Shown here: positions 59,216 to 64,000 of the stretch, in pieces
How the letters are laid out: every line of letters begins with the position of its first letter
Numbering within the stretch: position 1 is the stretch's first letter
Assembly (NCBI GenBank): GCA_021234155.1
Contig: JAJEKV010000535.1
Span: forward strand, 27,530-91,529
Direction of reading: 5' to 3'
DNA from: Isoetes taiwanensis
Taxonomy: Eukaryota > Streptophyta > Lycopodiopsida > Isoetales > Isoetaceae
DNA: 64,000 nucleotides
Notes under the pieces: generated by a model
The model's input: the letters and a program-made list of their open reading frames with translations, nothing else
Database searches by the model: none
Told to the model about the DNA's origin: nothing
Position numbers and translations under genes: made by a program

Positions 59216-59308
59216 ATGCATATGCCCCACATAGATTCTATATCTGCTTCAAAACTAGGTATGCATATGCCCCACATAGATTCTATATCTACTGCTTCAA
59301 AACTAGGT
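59216..59308. repeat. Tandem duplication, 45/48 bp
   Basis: ATGCATATGCCCCACATAGA starts both copies (59,216 and 59,261). Both end CTTCAAAACTAGGT. They differ by a 3-base insertion. Confidence 0.92.
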
Positions 59309-60801
59309 CCGGCTACACAAATTGCATATTGTTTCAAATACTAAGTCAGAGGCTTCAAAATACAATTGTTTAATTACACCATAGATAGAAGCTAGGAACT
59401 TATCAAGTTGAAACAGTTGCAATCCAGACCATCAAAATTTTCGGGACAACCTTTTTGTACAGTTCTTGGCAATGCCGAAGATGTGTTCACTAAAATGTAC
59501 GAAACAAACAACTTATACCTGCTTATACCTGGTGCCACAACAATGCTTCCATTGACGACTCCCACCTAAAACAAGCCTCAGTACCAGGATCATGCTCGAG
59601 TAAAATTGCAGGCAAGTCTAAAAATGCACACAACTATATCTTCGGAACCACAAAACTGAAATTAATACTTGTCCAGCTTGTTATGAAAGCCTCACGAGCA
59701 GCAAAACTAAAGATGTGCACTACATGACATCAAAGCCATCAAAGTAAATATATAACCAGACGAAATTCCATGAAAATACCATCCTCTAAGATTGAGAACA
59801 GTGTGACTCCAACACATACCAACAACAAAAACTAATGATTGCAATTAAAGCATCTGTATTAAAGCTGCTAGAAGCCTGTACATCAATGGGTGACATAAAA
59901 ACACTTCTTTGGACCATATACTTGATGTGGCAATCAAGGCACTATCTGCAAGTGGAAGACAATATACTTCAAGACATTGTATTAGAGCTGCTAGTCAGTG
60001 GCAATAACAATACGATTTTTGCATCTTGCTAGAGAGCAGGCAATACAAGAGAAATGCTACATGATGAACTTATTACATCTTTCTAGACAACTCCAAGTAT
60101 GGGCACTTGAACTAAGAAACATGTTCCAAATCTTGTCACAAAAGAGCCACGTATGAACCCAATGACAATGAAAAGAGCAACATTTACCTGGCCAAGATCA
60201 TAGAGACAAGAAGCATAGAAGAAGCTAAAATCGAACGCACTCGAAAGGCTAGATCACCAAAACAAGCATGGGATCTTGGAAACTAGAACCTCAAAAATGA
60301 TGCAATTTAACGGCTAGAAACAAATGGAGATCTGGGAAACTAGAACTTCAAAGATAATGCAACTTTACCTTACCTCGTTCGAACATGGAAGCATGGCAAC
60401 TACGTAGCAAAGGAACATTCCCAATAAATAACGTTGATCCTAGTCTACATGACTCCTAGACTTCTTATGACGGTTGCGCACTGCAACATGTTGAAAGCTA
60501 CCAAGCAAAACTCCAGGAAGGGGATACAGACCAAATGGCACTTGGAAAATAAACAGGGCAAGAGGAAACGAGTTCAGTGCAAAGGAATGAGATTGAAGAT
60601 CTCTGAGCAGATGCTCAAACATGCTAGAGAAATAATTAACGAGCTCAAATACTAGAAAAGCAAGCCTAGATTAGGAAAAAGACCATGGCATAGCGCAAAA
60701 AAACCGGAGAAATTTTTTCTCTAGAAAGATATTACAGCTAGGGAAGATCACCAACAGACCTGAAGAAGCGACTAACATCTTTGCTTTGGATTGGAATACA
60801 G

Positions 60802-61032
60802 GTCACACTTTGGCCAAAATATGGTGGCGTATCTCTGCTTCAGAGCAAAATTTCATACCGCTTCTCAGGCCTATCTGCGATCTGCTATAGAATATAGTAA
60901 GTCTTTTCCTAGTTAATTTGACTAGGAAAAGACTTACTATATTCTATAGCAGATCGCAGATAGGCCTGAGAAGCGGTATGAAATTTTGCTCGGGCGTAGA
61001 TACGCCACCATATTTTGGCCAAAGTGTGACTC
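60802..61032. repeat. Palindrome, 112-bp arms and 7-base loop
   Basis: Bases 60,802-60,913 are mirrored at 60,921-61,032. The inner 70 bp are essentially identical (TAGAATATAGTAAGTCTTTT and its complement). A cluster of mismatches lies at about 60,835-60,845. Confidence 0.92.
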
Positions 61033-64000
61033 GTTTTCTCCGAAGTCGTTGCTTTCGATAAAGAATCGAGGATCCGGCGCGGCCCGTCCGGCAGAAAAAT
61101 ACAACCCAAACCGCTTTTTGAGGACGACATCGCCGCCTTTGTCGCGATAAACCGCAAGATACCTCCAACTCAAATCGCCCGAGAAGATAAAAGTTAGAGA
61201 TCGAAAACCCTAGGATCCAAGACCAAACGAACTATGGGAGAATCGATATTCTAAGGCACTGCAGACCGAAAAATAGGGGCAATCTTGTTTTAAAATCCAC
61301 AAGAGAAGCACGGATTGAAACAATCGACTATAGGAGACTCTCATGCAGTAGGGAAGAAGGCGCCTAAGAAAATCAAGCGCCTACACAAGCGACCTAAGGG
61401 GGACAGGCTCAACAATGGCTGATAACGACAAAGGAGGAGGCACTAGACATAAATACTGTAGAGGGAACATGTCAACTAGCCTCAAGAAGCGGATTTATCT
61501 GCTTATCTCAAAACGCAGATAAATCGTACGTAAGATCATTGAAAAGCCATTGAAATATGCAGACTACCATAGGACCGAGATAAATGGATAAAGAGTAAAG
61601 CAGGCGTTGTGGAGCAAAGGAGCAACAGAACAACAGGGCAACTAAGGCAAGAAGGAGAAGACAACGGGGGTAACTAATGTTAATTTAAACAAGGCAAAAA
61701 GGAGAAGACAACGGGGTTAATTAATGGTAAATTGAACAAAAAAGGCCATTAGAGGCGATGAGGCACTTGACAACAAGGAGGTATGGTAAGGACCACCAAA
61801 CAAGCAATGGACGCCAACCATGAAAAATGAAGAAAAGCAGCATGAGGCCCAATGAACCAACACAAACAGTGCAAATGGAGCAACCAAAACGAGCGCAACG
61901 AAATGGATCAGTCAGACTACAAAGAAATGAGGAATCAACCAAAACAACAGTATGAGCAATGGAGCTGAAGAAGCAGAAGAACCATGCAAATAAGGCTAAA
62001 CAATAGAAGGCCCGAATACTATGGTAAAGACATTGATTGATATCTTAAGAAGGAGCTAATGATGATAAGTTAAAAAAACGATGCACCAGCAAAGGACAAG
62101 GGACACAAGGTGACATCCCCATAGCCTGAACACAACTGAAAGTGTGATGAGAACTACAAGAAACAAAAATGGAGCCATAAGGGATAAAAGATGAATAGAA
62201 CTGATGAGACAAGGGAATACTAGGGACCAACAAGACACAAGAACCGTGCGACCAACAGTAAAATGATGCCAACAAGCGAAAAAATAGACTCTAATGAATC
62301 GGGCAACCCGGATAAAGAAAACTACAAAGATAAGAAAGCATGAATGTCTATCTCGCAAGGCCAATATAACAAGTAAAATTGAAGGTCACGAAGATGAGCA
62401 ACGAAATTATGAGCAAGGAAAATTAAAATAACAAAGCTAAACAAATAAACTCAAAATAAATGAATTCAACCAACCAACCATGGAACAAGCAGAACAAATG
62501 GGTACAACTATGATTAAAGGCAATAGAACACGGCCGCTAGACATAGAATGGAGAGATGGACAATTCAGGCAATGAAAGACTATGATAGAAAAAACTCAGG
62601 AAAGGAAAGTGTCCGATGATCAGCTTGGAGGAATAAGGGGAAAGTGAGTAAGAAAAAATGTAACAAGAACTACAGAAGCAATGGAGCACAAGCAAGAGTG
62701 CAGGAGTCCATAGGAAGAAACATGATGACCGAAACAAGAACAAATATCAGGGCAGATACTATGAAAAATGAATAACGACAGTGGAACATCGAGATCGAAG
62801 AAATGCAGCGGCACATTGGTGATCAGGCCAACAAGGTGGAAAACATCAATAGAACTAAAGAGACCACTAACTATGGAACAGGTGGAGCAAAAGGAGGAAA
62901 TTGGATAAAGGCAATAGAAAAACTGCCAGAACTAGAAGGGTGAGAGGAACAAATTCGACAATTGAACACATGAATAAGCTGCAATAGAGAAGACAAAGAA
63001 GGATCCCATAAAGATACATGACATAAGTGTCAACTTAGATGAACAAATTTGGCAAAAGCAAGAACTAATGAAGCAAATGGAGTCTACAAGAAACTGTAGG
63101 AAGAAACGGGACAATGGAACAAGTATGAAACCAGGGCAAATACTAAAAAGACACACGGACTACAGAAGAATGGAGCAATGAAGGACAACTAGAATTAAAG
63201 GACGTGACCAGCGACCCAAAGAGAAGACAATGGATAGGATAGTAGAATATTAACCGAGATAAGAAAATGACGGGAGCACATTGATTTTAAGGTAATCGTT
63301 ATATATACCAACCAGAACCATATCACATCAGAGACCCATAGAAAATAAGATAACCAATCACATGAAACAAATACCCATGCATCATGAACTAAACAGATCC
63401 CCCACAATTAACAAACACTGGTGTAGAATGAGGTGAAAAATTGCACTTGAAGAAAACATCTTAAAGCATGATCGATATAGAATGCTCATTGCTATAAAGA
63501 ATGCTCATGTATAACCTCCATGCCTATATGCAGACGCGTGCAAGTCTACCATAAGTTATATTTTCCATGAAAAAAAAAAATAAGCAATAACAGAATTGAC
63601 AGGGCACGTTGGATATATGCAGCTGTAACAACGACAAAAGACATACTACAGTAAGTTATAGTTCTCCTAAGAAATCAAGCGAAAAAGAAGTTCTAGAAAA
63701 TATGCACTGGTCAAACTCAAAGTATAGAAGCAAAAAATGAATAATGGTCAACCAACAAACTGACGAGGCATGCCAACCTTAGGGACCAACTAGACTCAAG
63801 GACTGAGTGGGATGGAGGGGATCAGAGATCACATGGTAAATGAAACAAACGAAGCAGAGGGATAGAGCAATGAGATTGCGATGAAAGGGGTAACATGAAC
63901 TACATGGACCAAACAACGTGAAAACAAGACTAACAATGACTAATAGAACAAGTAAACAAAAGGCCAGAAGAGGAGTAAAGCCAAGCATGAAACTAATCAG

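Larger units (their letters stand above)
56737..61528. repeat. Direct repeat of about 145 bp, 4.65 kb apart
   Basis: Bases 56,737-56,881 recur nearly unchanged at 61,385-61,528. Both start ACAAGCGACCTAAGGGGGAC and end GCAGATAAATCGTA. Only a handful of differences exist. Neither copy starts TG or ends CA, so plain LTRs are unlikely. Confidence 0.88.
55351..64000. other. Long A-rich, T-poor non-coding region
   Basis: From the LINE end to the window edge the plus strand is strongly A-rich and T-poor, with no recognisable protein on either strand. The Leu/Phe/Ser-rich minus frames are composition artefacts. Several repeats within it are listed separately. An AACCCTAGGATCC stretch near 61,207 could be a minus-strand 5' leader (CCTAGGGTTTTCGATC). 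It may be the body of one or more unclassified elements. Confidence 0.5.

Noticed and set aside
56737-61528. LTR pair of a retrotransposon
   Set aside because: The 145-bp repeats lack TG..CA ends, and neither a primer binding site nor gag/pol lies between them.
57566-63988. Minus-strand hydrophobic frames resembling membrane proteins
   Set aside because: The minus strand here is T-rich, so Leu/Phe/Ser runs are expected. There is no family motif, no consistent starts, and frames are short and overlapping.

Overview
The window is nuclear DNA from a land plant with a large, transposon-filled genome. The evidence is a spliced NAC transcription factor gene of the vascular-plant VND/NST/SMB class, a TDIF-like CLE peptide precursor, a single-B-box protein, a PPR (PLS-type) relic, plant-type GT-AG introns, and Helitron, pogo/Tigger, Ty1-copia and several LINE copies. 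Gene density is very low: two or three plausible intact genes in 64 kb. A fern or another large-genome vascular plant fits, but no marker here fixes the lineage. Nothing looks bacterial, viral or organellar, and I see no CRISPR array or rRNA.

Layout. 1-2.8 kb: spacer with a tandem duplication and a small hairpin. 2.86-4.15 kb: NAC gene, three coding exons. 5.0-5.3 kb: inverted-repeat element. 5.46-5.85 kb: last exon of an FCP1/NIF-like phosphatase, probably a fragment. 6.05-8.16 kb: a 2.1-kb near-perfect palindrome with arms of about 1 kb. 8.55 to about 15.6 kb: a decayed LINE on the minus strand with ORF1, endonuclease, reverse transcriptase and C-terminal zinc knuckle still readable. 16.9-21 kb: short retroelement ends and local tandem duplications. 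21.6-21.9 kb, minus: the CLE-type peptide gene. 23.8-26.1 kb: a broken pogo/Tigger transposase. 26,796-32,759, minus: a Helitron with both termini and helicase remains but no HUH nuclease. 32.8-33.6 kb: a 5'-truncated LINE with target-site duplication. 34.5-43.4 kb: LINE 3' ends, unidentified reading frames and an internally deleted Ty1-copia copy. 45.1-47.2 kb: a LINE C-terminal half followed by a LINE endonuclease fragment. 48.7-49.3 kb, minus: PPR pseudogene. 49.8-50.3 kb: a degenerate array with heat-shock-element-like triplets. 51.2-51.5 kb: B-box gene. 52.2-52.55 kb: a 46-bp-stem hairpin abutting a MITE. 53.6-64 kb: repeat-rich, strand-asymmetric (A-rich, T-poor) DNA with no recognisable coding capacity, opened by a LINE 3' end and a GA microsatellite.

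The genes do not form a functional cluster. The NAC (secondary wall/vessel class), CLE (TDIF class) and B-box proteins could each act in vascular or light-regulated development, but their co-location is probably chance among transposons. The strongest leads are the CLE precursor with Ser in place of the usual Gly, the Helitron with complete termini, the giant palindrome, and a LINE family whose copies share one 3'-terminal box but carry different microsatellite tails.
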